From Comamonadaceae bacterium (GTDB lineage Bacteria; Pseudomonadota; Gammaproteobacteria; Burkholderiales; Burkholderiaceae_C): a stretch of DNA of 44,874 nt. Below the pieces are notes generated by a model. That model was not told where the DNA came from, ran no database searches, and worked only from the letters and a program-made list of their open reading frames with translations. Below are positions 16,067-24,826 of the stretch, piece after piece (the first letter of the stretch is position 1; each line of letters begins with the position of its first letter). The position numbers and the translations under genes were made by a program. Location: contig CANJQN010000033.1 of NCBI GenBank assembly GCA_947476465.1, forward strand, positions 1 through 44,874. The letters are read 5' to 3'.

Positions 16067-17728
16067 ATGACAACCCAGTCCAGACAATTCGACTACATCA
16101 TCGTCGGCGCCGGTGCGGCCGGCTGCGTGCTGGCCAACCGACTCTCGGCCGACCCGGCCATTCGCGTGGCACTCGTCGAGGCCGGCCCGTCCGACCGCCG
16201 CTTTCCGGTGAACTGGAAGACCTCGATCCCGATCGGCAACGTCTTTTTGCTGCCGCACACGCGCTACAACTGGCAGCACCAGTTCCAGGGCGGTGCGGGC
16301 GTCAACAACCGCGAAGTGCCCTGCCCGCGCGGCCGCCTGTTCGGCGGCAGCACCTCGGTCAATGGCACCGTCTACATCCGCGGCAACGCGCTTGACTACG
16401 ACGACTGGCAGGCCAAGGGCAACGCGGGCTGGTCGTTCCGCGATGTCCTGCCCTACTTCAGGAAGCACGAGAACCGCGAGGCGGGCGCGAACGAGCGGCA
16501 CGGCAGCGGCGGCGAGCTCGACGTTCAGCCCCTGCGTGACACCAACCCGCTGTCGCATGCCTTTGTCGAGGCGGCCACGCAGGCGGGCCATGCGCACAAC
16601 ACCGACTTCAACGGCGGCGAGCAGGACGGGTTCGGCCTGTTCGAGCTGAACCAACGCAACGGCCTGCGTCTGAGCAGTTCGCGCGCCTTTTTGCACCCGG
16701 TGCTGCAGCGGCCCAACCTCAACGTGTTCGCCGACGCGATGGTCGAACGCATCGTGCTGGATGGCCGGCGCGCGGTCGGCGTCGCGCTGGTGCAAGAAGG
16801 CCGGGCGATCGAACTGCGCGCCAACGCGGAAGTGGTGGTCTGCGCGGGCGCGGTCAATTCGCCGCAGCTGCTGATGCTCTCGGGCATCGGCCCGGCGGCC
16901 ATGCTGCGCAAGCACGGCATCGCCGTGGCGCATGACCTGCCCGGCGTGGGCGAGAACCTGCAAGACCATCCCACGGTGTCGGTGGCCATGGCCAACCCGG
17001 GTGCGCAGTCCTATGCCGTCACCTGGCGCGCCCTGCCGCGTCTGGCCCTGGCGCCGTGGCGCTACCTGTTCTCGCGCCGCGGCATGCTGTCGTCCAATGC
17101 GGCCGAGGCCGGCGGCTTCATGCGCAGCCTGCCAGGCCTGGACCGCCCGGACCTGCAATTCACCTTCATGGTGGGCATGAAGGAGAGCGCCCGCACCATG
17201 CCCCGGCGCCACGGCCTGATGTGCCATGTGGGCCTGCTTCGGCCCGCCACGCGCGGGCGGCTTGAGCTGGCCAGCGCCGACCCGCGGGCCAAGCCGGTGA
17301 TGCACGCGCGCTTTCTCGAAGACCCGCGCGATGTGGAGACACTGGTGCGTGGCGTGAAAGAGGCTCGCCGCATCCTGGGCATGCCCGCGATGGCGCGCTA
17401 CACCTCGGCCGAACTGGCCCCTGGCGCGGATGTGGCCACCGACGCTCAGCTGGAGGCCTACGTGCGCCAGTACACCAACACCACCTACCACCCGGTGGGC
17501 ACCTGCAAGATGGGGCCGGCCAGCGACCCGATGTCCGTGGTCGATGCGCGGTTGTTGGTGCATGGCATCGACCGCCTGCGCGTGGCCGATGCGTCGATCA
17601 TCCCCGACATCATCGGCGGCAACACCGCGGCCCCCTCGATGATGATCGGCGAGCGGGCCGCCGCCTTCATTCTTGAGCGCGGCGAGGACGCCAGATCCCA
17701 AGGCCAGCGGATGCAAGCGCTGGTCTGA
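16067..17728 (+). CDS. GMC-family FAD alcohol oxidoreductase
   Basis: A 553-residue glucose-methanol-choline oxidoreductase. The FAD motif is IIVGAGAAGCVLANRLS (11-27); the first GMC signature is PRGRLFGGSTSVNGTVYIRG; the second is GAVNSPQLLMLSGIGP. The catalytic His lies in YHPVGTCKMG near the C-terminus and its partner Asn in GGNTAAPSMMIGERAA. It oxidises an alcohol to an aldehyde using FAD, passing electrons to oxygen or the respiratory chain. Choline dehydrogenase is the best-known relative, but with a Baeyer-Villiger enzyme and no betaine transport next to it, oxidation of a hydroxy acid or aliphatic alcohol is more likely. Confidence 0.94.
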   Translation: MTTQSRQFDYIIVGAGAAGCVLANRLSADPAIRVALVEAGPSDRRFPVNWKTSIPIGNVFLLPHTRYNWQHQFQGGAGVNNREVPCPRGRLFGGSTSVNGTVYIRGNALDYDDWQAKGNAGWSFRDVLPYFRKHENREAGANERHGSGGELDVQPLRDTNPLSHAFVEAATQAGHAHNTDFNGGEQDGFGLFELNQRNGLRLSSSRAFLHPVLQRPNLNVFADAMVERIVLDGRRAVGVALVQEGRAIELRANAEVVVCAGAVNSPQLLMLSGIGPAAMLRKHGIAVAHDLPGVGENLQDHPTVSVAMANPGAQSYAVTWRALPRLALAPWRYLFSRRGMLSSNAAEAGGFMRSLPGLDRPDLQFTFMVGMKESARTMPRRHGLMCHVGLLRPATRGRLELASADPRAKPVMHARFLEDPRDVETLVRGVKEARRILGMPAMARYTSAELAPGADVATDAQLEAYVRQYTNTTYHPVGTCKMGPASDPMSVVDARLLVHGIDRLRVADASIIPDIIGGNTAAPSMMIGERAAAFILERGEDARSQGQRMQALV

Positions 17729-17760
17729 CGCAAATCATCCCTGTCGACGAAATTTCCCAG

Positions 17761-19374
17761 ATGAACGACACCCCTCACCCGTACGACGCGATCATCATCG
17801 GCGCCGGCTTTGCCGGCCTGTACCAACTGCACAGCCTGCGCCGCCTCGGCATGAAGGTTCGCGTACTCGAAGCCGCGCAGGACATCGGCGGCACCTGGTT
17901 CTGGAACCGCTACCCCGGCGCCCGCTGCGACGTAGAGAGCCTGGACTACTCCTACTCCTTCGACAACGCGTTGCAGCAGGAATGGAGCTGGAGCGAGCGC
18001 TATGCGACGCAACCCGAGATCCTGCGCTATGTCCATCATGTGGCCGACCGCTTCGACCTGCGCCGCGACATCCAGCTGGGCACCCGCGTGGCGTCCGCCG
18101 TGTTCAATGAGGCCACCAGTCGCTGGCTCATCACCACCCAGGCCGGCGAGGCCTTCGACGCGCAGTACTGCATCATGGCCACCGGCTGCCTGTCGATTCC
18201 GCAGGCGCCCCAGTTCCCCGGTCTCGAGAACTTCAAGGGCCACTGGTACCACAGCGCCGACTGGCCGCACGAGGGTGTGGACTTTCGCGGCAAGCGCGTC
18301 GGCCTGATCGGCACCGGCTCCAGCGGCGTGCAGATGACACCGGAGATCGCCGCGCACGCCGACCACCTCACGGTGTTTCAGCGCACGGCCAACTACAGCG
18401 TTCCGGCACAAAACGAGGTGTTCACGCCCGAGGACGTGGCCCAAGCCAAAGCCAACTATGGCGGCCGTCGCGCCCGGGCCCGCGAAACCCACACCGGCCA
18501 TTACCTGATCGCCAACGACAAGTCGGCGATGGAGGTCAACGATGAGGAACGCACCAAGGAATTCGAGTTCCGCTGGCGCGGCGCCGGTGGCGGCTTTCGC
18601 ATGTTGCGCGCCTTCAACGACCTGATGGTCAACAAGCCTTCGAACGAGAAGGCCGGCGAGTTCGTGCGCGGCAAAATCCGCCAGACGGTCATCGACCCTG
18701 TCACCGCCAACCTGCTGTGCCCCAAGGAAGACCTGCCCTTCGGCACCAAGCGCCTGTGCGTGGACACCGACTATTACGAGACCTTCAACCGCCCGAACGT
18801 CTCGTTGGTGGACGTCAAGGCCGACCCGCTGGTGCAAGCCACGGCCACCAGCCTGCGCACCCAGTCGGGCAAGGATTACCCGCTGGACATCATTGTCTTT
18901 GCCACCGGCTTTGACGCCATGACCGGTGCGGTCAAGGCCATCGACGTGCGCGGCCGCGGCGGCCAGCGCCTGGCCGACACCTGGGCCGGCGGCCCGCGCA
19001 CCTACCTGGGTTTGGCCGTGGCCGGCTTTCCCAACATGTTCATCCTGGCCGGGCCGGGAAGCCCCTCGGTGCTGAGCAACGTCGTGCACTCGATCGAGCT
19101 GCATGTGGACTGGCTCACCCAGTGCCTCGCGAATGCGCGCGCCGGCGGTGTGAAGTCGATCGAAGCGCTGCAATCGGCGCAAGACCAATGGGTCGAGCAT
19201 GTCAACGAAGCGGCCAACCGCACGCTCTACCCGATCGCCAACTCCTGGTACCTCGGCGCCAACATGCCCGGCAAGGCGCGCGTGTTCATGCCTTATGTGG
19301 CGGGGATTCCGGCCTACCGCAAGATCGTCACCGAGGTGGCGGACAAGGGGTATGAGGGCTTTGTGCTGGGCTGA
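17761..19374 (+). CDS. Flavin-dependent Baeyer-Villiger monooxygenase
   Basis: A 537-residue class B flavoprotein monooxygenase. The BVMO fingerprint FxGxxxHxxxW is exact at 158-168 (F158, G160, H164, W168, then P169). It is flanked by two Rossmann motifs, GAGFAG (14-19) for FAD and GTGSSG (184-189) for NADPH. DIGGTWFWNRYPGARCD (41-57) is the usual GGTW...YPG block. The enzyme would insert oxygen next to a ketone, giving an ester or lactone. Length and motifs place it with cyclohexanone/cyclopentanone/phenylacetone-type enzymes; substrate is not deducible. It ends the plus-strand unit. Confidence 0.96.
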   Translation: MNDTPHPYDAIIIGAGFAGLYQLHSLRRLGMKVRVLEAAQDIGGTWFWNRYPGARCDVESLDYSYSFDNALQQEWSWSERYATQPEILRYVHHVADRFDLRRDIQLGTRVASAVFNEATSRWLITTQAGEAFDAQYCIMATGCLSIPQAPQFPGLENFKGHWYHSADWPHEGVDFRGKRVGLIGTGSSGVQMTPEIAAHADHLTVFQRTANYSVPAQNEVFTPEDVAQAKANYGGRRARARETHTGHYLIANDKSAMEVNDEERTKEFEFRWRGAGGGFRMLRAFNDLMVNKPSNEKAGEFVRGKIRQTVIDPVTANLLCPKEDLPFGTKRLCVDTDYYETFNRPNVSLVDVKADPLVQATATSLRTQSGKDYPLDIIVFATGFDAMTGAVKAIDVRGRGGQRLADTWAGGPRTYLGLAVAGFPNMFILAGPGSPSVLSNVVHSIELHVDWLTQCLANARAGGVKSIEALQSAQDQWVEHVNEAANRTLYPIANSWYLGANMPGKARVFMPYVAGIPAYRKIVTEVADKGYEGFVLG

Positions 19375-19803
19375 GGCACACCGATCGTTGCGCGGGTGAC
19401 GCAATGCCGTGACCGGGATTGGCTTGTTCAGCAAGATCCTCGTCGCGAGGTGCCGCCTGCGACGGCGCGCTGGTCGATGAGTTCATGTCGGTCTCCTCAA
19501 GAACGTGACGGTCAAACGAGCACGGGCTCGATCGAGTCGTCCCTCTTGTAGGGCGCCTTGCTTAGCGCAAACGTCCTGGTGCGGGCCGAGACGATGTAGG
19601 ACAGGGACATCGACACAAACGCGGGGCGGACTCTCCGCAAAGTTAAATGTTCTATTGACAAGACAATGAAGAGTGTTGAATCATGCCACTCTGCCGTGCG
19701 ACAGCCCTTCCTTGAAGGCGGTGCGCAGCGCAGCGGTCCTTCGCGCCCCTGGAGCAACGAGTGACTGCGTGCACCGCGAACAGCTTTTCCAGCAGGAGTG
19801 CGC
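19375..19803. other. Intergenic gap with possible promoter
   Basis: No confident gene. A perfect TTGACA (19655-19660) in a locally AT-richer stretch is followed by a weak TTGAAT (19676-19681) at 15-bp spacing, which could start the plus-strand cluster beginning at 19804. ATTG-N6-CAAT (19654-19667) is a short inverted repeat overlapping it. A short minus-strand frame in the same gap is listed separately. Confidence 0.4.
19512..19610 (-). CDS. Possible 32-residue ORF or gene remnant
   Basis: The minus-strand frame encodes a 32-residue peptide beginning MSLSYIVSARTRTFALSK and ending DDSIEPVLV. Its amino-acid balance is more protein-like than nearby chance frames, and an in-frame extension continues upstream without a clear start. 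No ribosome-binding site precedes the ATG. It may be the 3' remnant of a lost gene. I do not recognise the family. Confidence 0.2.
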   Translation of the reverse strand: MSLSYIVSARTRTFALSKAPYKRDDSIEPVLV

Positions 19804-20115
19804 ATGAATGACGAGAGCACCGTACCGGTGCCCTTTCGGGAAGACCTGTCCTATCTGCAACCGCAGGACCTCGGCCGCCTGATGGCCGCCATCGTGGGGC
19901 TCGGCGGCGAAATATTTTTGCTCAAGGCCGAGGTGCAGCGGCTTCGCGGCGCCTTGCAAGCTTGCGGCGCAATGTCGCAGGCTGACCTCGAAGCCGCCGG
20001 CGGCAGCGACGCCTTCAAGGCATGGCTGCAGGCGGAACAGAAGGCATTCGCGCAGGTGCTGCTCGATCCCATTGCAAGCCCGCAGCCCGATCCCGTTTTG
20101 GGCGGGCGGCCATGA
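19804..20115 (+). CDS. Small hypothetical protein, first gene of the unknown cluster
   Basis: 103 residues from an ATG with AGGAG five bases upstream (19794-19798); an in-frame GTG at 19798 overlaps that site and is less likely. The sequence has an amphipathic helical stretch LGRLMAAIVGLGGEIFLLKA followed by EVQRLRGALQA, which could form a short coiled coil (about 23-53). A Pro-rich tail follows. No signal peptide, Cys cluster or known motif is seen. It precedes the FAD dehydrogenase by 58 bp. It could be a small accessory subunit of that enzyme; this is inference. Confidence 0.7.
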   Translation: MNDESTVPVPFREDLSYLQPQDLGRLMAAIVGLGGEIFLLKAEVQRLRGALQACGAMSQADLEAAGGSDAFKAWLQAEQKAFAQVLLDPIASPQPDPVLGGRP

Positions 20116-20173
20116 GCCGCCGGGCCGCTCCCAAGGCGATAGCCCCGCAGCGCGTAGCGCGCAGGGTAGTCCA

Positions 20174-21610
20174 GTGAGCGAGGCCCTGCTCGACGCCTTG
20201 GTTGTGGGCGCCGGCACCGCCGGCATTCCAACCGCGGTTCATGCCGCGCACCGCGGCGCCAGTGTGCTGCTCGTCGAGGCGGCGGCGCAGGTCGGCGGCA
20301 CGCTGCACGTCTCTTCCGGTCACATGAGCGCGACGGGCACGCGGCTGCAGGCGCGGCGCGGCATCCTCGACGACGCACAGGCGCACATCGACGACGTGAT
20401 GCGCATCTCCCGCGGCACGGCCCACCCGCAGCTGCTGCGGCTGGCCGCCACGCATGCGGGCGACACCATCGACTGGCTGATGGACCAGGGCTTCGAGATG
20501 GCGCCCGAATGCCCCGTCATCGCGTACAGCCACGAGCCCTACCTGGTGCCGCGCACCTACTGGGGCATCAACAAGGGCCTTTCGATCCTCAAGGTGCTCG
20601 AGCGCCTGCTGGACCAGGCACTGCACGATCGCCTGCTCGAAATGCGCCTGCAGACACGGCTGGAGGCACTCGAGCCGCTACCAGGGGGCGGCTGGCAGGC
20701 TCAGCTGCTGACGGGGGACACGCGCAGCACGGTGCGCACCCGCCAAGTGGTGCTGGCTACGGGAGGCTACGGTGGCAATGCGGCCCTGTTCTCGGAGATC
20801 ACCGGCGGCTATCCCCTGCTGAGCCCGGCGCCCGCTTGCGCCGACGGCAGCGGGCTGCGGATCGCGCTGCAGCTGGGAGGCCGGCTGCAGAACCGCAACG
20901 TGTTCCTGCCCACCGTGGCCGGTGTGCCTGCGCAAGCCGGTGGGCACTGGCTGGACTGGGAGCGCAAGTCCAACCTCACGCCGCAGCACCGTCCGCCGTG
21001 GGAGATCTTCGTCAACCTCCAGGGCGATCGCTTCGTGGCAGAAGACGACCCAAGTCCCGATGCGCGCGAGCGCAAGCTCAAACAGCAACCCGACCTGGCC
21101 TTCTGGGTCGTGTTCGACCAGTCGGTACTTGAGCAGGCGCCGCCGCTCTTTGTGCAAACACCGGGAGAGCAAATGCTGGCGCGCTTCGGCAACCACCCCG
21201 CCTACCAGCGCGCCGACACGCCCGAGGCCCTGGCACGGGCCTGCGGCATGGACCCCGCCCGACTGGCGAACAGCATCGCGCGCTACAACGACGGGGTGGC
21301 TCAGGGCCGCGACACCCTGGGCCGCAGGCACTTGCCTCAGCGCCTGGACCAGGGGCCGTTCTACGCCATCCGCCATCAGGGCGTGACGCTGCGCTGCTGG
21401 GCCGGCCTGGAAGTCGACGCATCCCTTCGCGTGCTGGGACCGGACGGACAGGCCCTGCCCGGGTTGCATGCCATTGGCGAGATCCTGGGCGGCGCGGCCC
21501 TTTCGGGCGACTCTTTCGCCAGCGGCATGAGCGTCACGCCCGCGCTGACCTTCGGCCGCCTGCTGGGTCAGTCCATCCTCACCTGCCATTCTGAACGGAG
21601 CGCGACATGA
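20174..21610 (+). CDS. FAD-binding dehydrogenase (fumarate reductase/ketosteroid dehydrogenase-like)
   Basis: About 478 residues from a GTG start that places the dinucleotide-binding motif LVVGAGTAG at residues 8-16, the normal position. Other family features are GGTLHVSSGHMSATG (substrate-channel entry), VVLATGGYGGN and the C-terminal GLHAIGEILGGAALSGDSFASG. The family contains fumarate and urocanate reductases, tricarballylate dehydrogenase and 3-ketosteroid dehydrogenases, all moving hydrogens at a C-C bond beside a carbonyl. No haem or Fe-S motif is present. Its stop overlaps the methyltransferase start by 4 bp (ATGA), so the two are coupled. Substrate unknown. Confidence 0.9.
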   Translation: MSEALLDALVVGAGTAGIPTAVHAAHRGASVLLVEAAAQVGGTLHVSSGHMSATGTRLQARRGILDDAQAHIDDVMRISRGTAHPQLLRLAATHAGDTIDWLMDQGFEMAPECPVIAYSHEPYLVPRTYWGINKGLSILKVLERLLDQALHDRLLEMRLQTRLEALEPLPGGGWQAQLLTGDTRSTVRTRQVVLATGGYGGNAALFSEITGGYPLLSPAPACADGSGLRIALQLGGRLQNRNVFLPTVAGVPAQAGGHWLDWERKSNLTPQHRPPWEIFVNLQGDRFVAEDDPSPDARERKLKQQPDLAFWVVFDQSVLEQAPPLFVQTPGEQMLARFGNHPAYQRADTPEALARACGMDPARLANSIARYNDGVAQGRDTLGRRHLPQRLDQGPFYAIRHQGVTLRCWAGLEVDASLRVLGPDGQALPGLHAIGEILGGAALSGDSFASGMSVTPALTFGRLLGQSILTCHSERSAT

Positions 21611-22683
21611 GCAGCTTCACACCCAACCTGCCCTGGGGCGCCCAGGTCCACCAGAGCTATGTGCAGGGCTTGAAGCTGCACTGGAAGAACGCGGTCTACG
21701 CGCAGGTGGCCGCCGACGCGGCCCGGCAGCCGGCCGCGGACGCGGTCGCCCTGGAGCAGGCCTTGCGTCGCGACTCGCCGGCGTATCGCCTCTACGGCTG
21801 GCTGGAGCGTCACCTGCAGCAGTTCAAGTACCTCGGCCGGCACGGCATGCTGCCGGTGATGCTGGGGCAACAGAGCACGCTCACGCAGGCGCTGGACGCG
21901 GCCGCGCTCGAGCAACCGCAGCGGCTGCAACTGGATGCCGGCCTGCCGCTGCCCGACTACTACACGAAATCGGACTTCCACCAGCATCCTGGCGGCGTCT
22001 GGTCGGATGACGCGGACGCCTTCGTCTACGAGTGGGCGGCCAATGCATTCTCGTTTTCCATGCAGGACGCGGACCGGCCCTACACGTGGCTGGCGCGCTA
22101 CCTGGCCGAGCGCTTTGCGCCCGCCTCGGTGCTGGACCTTGGCTGCGGCTTCGGCAAGCTCGCCATCGCACTCAAGCGGCAGGATTCGCGCATGCAGGTC
22201 ACGGGCGTGGATCTGGCCGCGCCGCTGCTGCGGCTGGCGCACCTGCGCAGCCTGGAAGCCGGGCTGGACATCCGCTGGCTGCAGGCCAATGCCGAGGCGG
22301 TGCCGCTGCCGGCGGCCAGCGTCGACGGCGTGGCCAGCTATTGGCTGTTCCATGAGCTGCCGGTGCCGGCCATGCACCAGGTGATGTGCGAGGCCTTGCG
22401 CCTGCTGCGCCCGGGCGGCTTCTTCGCCAGCTTCGACATGTACACCGCGCCCGGGGGCGTGGCCGGTGAATGCCTGCACCTGGGCCATGCCGCGCGCAAC
22501 AATGAGCCCTACCTGCCGGGTCTTATCGCCACCGATCCGCGCGAGGCGATGCAGGCGGCCGGGTTCACCGAGGTTGAACTCGTGCAGGCCCTGACGGGAG
22601 CGCCTGCGGCCCATGACGGCGGCGCGCTCGCGGCCACGCGCACCCACACCTTTACCGTGGTCATCGGCCGCAAACCCGCCTGA
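21607..22683 (+). CDS. Class I SAM-dependent methyltransferase
   Basis: 358 residues. The SAM-binding motif I is SVLDLGCGFGKLAIAL (174-189); TGVDLAAPLLRLA follows, then a motif with NAEAVPLPAASVDGVAS and the post-motif III ALRLLRPGGFFASFDMY. The methyltransferase core starts only at about 155; an N-terminal region of about 150 residues with LPDYYTKSDFHQHPGGVWSDD has no family I recognise and may bind the substrate. It overlaps the FAD dehydrogenase stop and is followed 11 bp later by the ABC ATPase. A methyltransferase inside an import/degradation cluster is unusual. O-, N- or C-methylation cannot be told apart. Confidence 0.9.
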   Translation: MSSFTPNLPWGAQVHQSYVQGLKLHWKNAVYAQVAADAARQPAADAVALEQALRRDSPAYRLYGWLERHLQQFKYLGRHGMLPVMLGQQSTLTQALDAAALEQPQRLQLDAGLPLPDYYTKSDFHQHPGGVWSDDADAFVYEWAANAFSFSMQDADRPYTWLARYLAERFAPASVLDLGCGFGKLAIALKRQDSRMQVTGVDLAAPLLRLAHLRSLEAGLDIRWLQANAEAVPLPAASVDGVASYWLFHELPVPAMHQVMCEALRLLRPGGFFASFDMYTAPGGVAGECLHLGHAARNNEPYLPGLIATDPREAMQAAGFTEVELVQALTGAPAAHDGGALAATRTHTFTVVIGRKPA

Positions 22684-22694
22684 GAACGTCCATC

Positions 22695-23522
22695 ATGAGT
22701 TCGAGCACCCCGAGCGCCGGCGGCATCCGGATAGAGCAGCTGTCCAAGACCTACGTCAGCGCCGGCCGCACCACCGAAGCCTTGCGCAGCATCGACCTGG
22801 ACATCCGCGCGGGCGAGTTCGTCGTGCTGTTGGGGCGCTCGGGCTGCGGCAAGACGACGCTGCTGCGCATGCTGGGCGGCCTGCTCTCGCCCAGCGCCGG
22901 GCGCATCAGCTTCGGGGGCAAGCCGCTTTATGACGCGAACCACCGGCTCCAGGAGGATGTGCTGAGCAGCCTGGGCTTTGTGTTCCAGGATGCCAACCTG
23001 CTGCCCTGGCGCACGGTGGCGCGCAACATCGCCTTGCCGCTGGAAGTCCAGGGCGTGCCGGCGTCCGAGCGTGCGGCCCGCGCCGCGGCGCTGGGGAAAA
23101 GCGTGGGCCTCGAAAGCTTCCTGGACCACCTGCCCAAGGCCTTGTCGGGCGGCATGCGCCAGCGCGTTTCCATCGTGCGCGCGCTAGCCGCCAATCCGGA
23201 CGTGCTGCTGTTGGACGAGCCCTTCGGCGCGCTGGATGCGATGACGCGCGACGACATGAACCTGATGCTGCAGGACATCTGGCTGCGCGAGCGCAAGACC
23301 GTGGTGCTGGTCACGCACTCGATCACAGAGGCGGCGTTCCTCGCCGACCGGGTGGTCGTTCTGTCGCCGCACCCGGGGCGCATCCAGCGCATCGTGGACG
23401 TGGACTTTGCGCGCCCAAGGGCCCTGGCGCAGACCAAGTCGCCGCAATACCAGGAATTGATCGCCCTGCTGCGCCAGGAAGTCGGTGAAGAAGTCGCGGA
23501 AGAAGTCGGGGAGGCGTCGTGA
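22695..23522 (+). CDS. ABC importer ATPase (nitrate/sulfonate/taurine type)
   Basis: A 275-residue ATP-binding subunit. Walker A is GRSGCGKTT (47-55), the Q-loop lies in FVFQDANLLPW, the ABC signature is LSGGMRQR, Walker B is VLLLDEPFGALD and the switch His is in LVTHSITEA. DANLLPWRTV and SITEAAFLADRV are typical of the SsuB/TauB/NrtD group. A Glu-rich tail (EVGEEVAEEVGE) ends the protein. Its stop overlaps the permease start (TGATG). With the permease and receptor genes it makes a complete importer. Confidence 0.95.
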   Translation: MSSSTPSAGGIRIEQLSKTYVSAGRTTEALRSIDLDIRAGEFVVLLGRSGCGKTTLLRMLGGLLSPSAGRISFGGKPLYDANHRLQEDVLSSLGFVFQDANLLPWRTVARNIALPLEVQGVPASERAARAAALGKSVGLESFLDHLPKALSGGMRQRVSIVRALAANPDVLLLDEPFGALDAMTRDDMNLMLQDIWLRERKTVVLVTHSITEAAFLADRVVVLSPHPGRIQRIVDVDFARPRALAQTKSPQYQELIALLRQEVGEEVAEEVGEAS

Positions 23523-24343
23523 TGGTGAACGCGGTTCAGACAGCCACCCCGCCGGCCAAGCCAACCTTGCCCGGGCGCAAGCTGGGGCTGGCTTGGATCA
23601 CCACTCCGCTGATCCTGGTGGCCTTTCTGGTCACCTGGACGCTGTACGTGGACTACACCGGTACCAGCCGCTTCCTGCTGCCCAAGCCAACGGCCATCGG
23701 CTGGGCCTTGCTGGACCTGATACAGCAGGACTACTTCTGGCAGGCTTTTTACATCACGGTGACGGAGATCCTTGTCGGCTTCTCACTGGCCATCGTGGTG
23801 GGCGGGGTGCTGGGGGTGTTGCTGGGCTCCTCGCGCCTGATGGACCAGGTGGCCGCGCCTTTCATCATCGCCTCGCAGGTCACGCCCAAGGTGGCGCTCA
23901 TGCCGCTGTTCATTCTGTGGCTGGGCTTCGGGATGGAGTCGAAGATCGCGATGGTGACCCTGCTTTCGTTCTTTCCCATCATGAAGGCCACCATTTTGGG
24001 CGTGCGCTCCATCCAGCCGGACCAGCGGGCGCTGTTCAAGGTGATACGTGCCTCTCGCTGGAAGCGCTTCACCTCGCTGGAGCTGCCAGCCGTGCTGCCC
24101 TACCTGCTCACCGGCGTGGAGACCGGCAGTGTGCTGGCCGTCACCGGCGCCATCGTGGGTGAGTACCTGGGCGGCAGCGAAGGGCTGGGCGCACTGGTGG
24201 TCAAGACGCTCAATGCGCTGATGGTGGAGCACATGTTCGCCACCATCATCGCGCTGGCCGCCTTCGGCTTCGTGTTCTACGGCAGCATCTCCTCGTTGCG
24301 CAAGGTGCTGGTGCGCTGGCACGAGTCGGTTGCCGAGGATTGA
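23522..24343 (+). CDS. ABC importer permease (SsuC/TauC type)
   Basis: A 273-residue inner-membrane permease with about six hydrophobic segments and a single BPD_transp_1 domain. The cytoplasmic EAA loop, which docks the ATPase, is visible as RASRWKRFTSLELPAVLPYLLTG, and GAIVGEYLGGSEGLGALV is typical of the SsuC/TauC group. I chose the ATG at 23522, which forms a TGATG overlap with the ATPase stop; an in-frame GTG one codon earlier is possible. Confidence 0.94.
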   Translation: MVNAVQTATPPAKPTLPGRKLGLAWITTPLILVAFLVTWTLYVDYTGTSRFLLPKPTAIGWALLDLIQQDYFWQAFYITVTEILVGFSLAIVVGGVLGVLLGSSRLMDQVAAPFIIASQVTPKVALMPLFILWLGFGMESKIAMVTLLSFFPIMKATILGVRSIQPDQRALFKVIRASRWKRFTSLELPAVLPYLLTGVETGSVLAVTGAIVGEYLGGSEGLGALVVKTLNALMVEHMFATIIALAAFGFVFYGSISSLRKVLVRWHESVAED

Positions 24344-24376
24344 CGGTTCATTCGCCCCCTACAGGAGATGCACGGC

Positions 24377-24826
24377 ATGAGCGAGTTTCGAAAAGATATC
24401 GGCAAGACGGGCGGCATCTGGGAGGGCAGCTACCGGCGCATGCGCCCGGACGGCAGCCTGATCGAGGAGTTCGCCAGCCGGCAGGTCTCGCGCGCGGCGG
24501 GCGACACCTGGCACGAGCAGATCACCTACCGCTGGGCCGACGGGCGCAGCAAGACCATGGATTTCGTGGCCAAGCTGCGCGCCGACGGCGTCCATGAGTA
24601 CGACGAGGATTCGCTGCTGCGCGGACGCACTTACCTCACCGGTGCCGGCCAGGTGATCTTTCCGTACAGCTGGCACGACAAGCCCGGCGTGAATGTGCTG
24701 GAGGTGCAGCACTACATTCGCGCCGACAAGCGCACCCGGGTGTGGCAGCGCTTCGACGACGAGAACCTGACTGAGCTGATGATCATCCAAGAGCGGCGCG
24801 TCGCGGACGCGCCCGAGCCAGCGTGA
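24377..24826 (+). CDS. Small conserved protein with WEGSY motif (lipocalin-like?)
   Basis: 149 residues from the ATG at 24377, which has AGGAG nine bases upstream; an ATG at 24368 directly abuts that site and is unlikely. The sequence alternates short hydrophobic strands with charged turns: GGIWEGSYRRMRPDGSLIEEF at the N-terminus, then ITYRWADG, GRTYLTGAGQVIFPY, VLEVQHYIR and RVWQRFDDE. This resembles a small beta-barrel of lipocalin/nitrobindin or DUF3598 type, suited to binding a hydrophobic ligand. No signal peptide. Its GTGA overlap with the hydrolase start indicates co-translation. Function unknown. Confidence 0.75.
   Translation: MSEFRKDIGKTGGIWEGSYRRMRPDGSLIEEFASRQVSRAAGDTWHEQITYRWADGRSKTMDFVAKLRADGVHEYDEDSLLRGRTYLTGAGQVIFPYSWHDKPGVNVLEVQHYIRADKRTRVWQRFDDENLTELMIIQERRVADAPEPA

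Noticed and set aside
13667..17716. A 1349-codon open frame on the minus strand
   Set aside because: It lies opposite the GntR, aldehyde dehydrogenase and GMC genes, is His/Ala/Gly/Arg-rich without motifs, and is a GC-driven shadow of those real genes.
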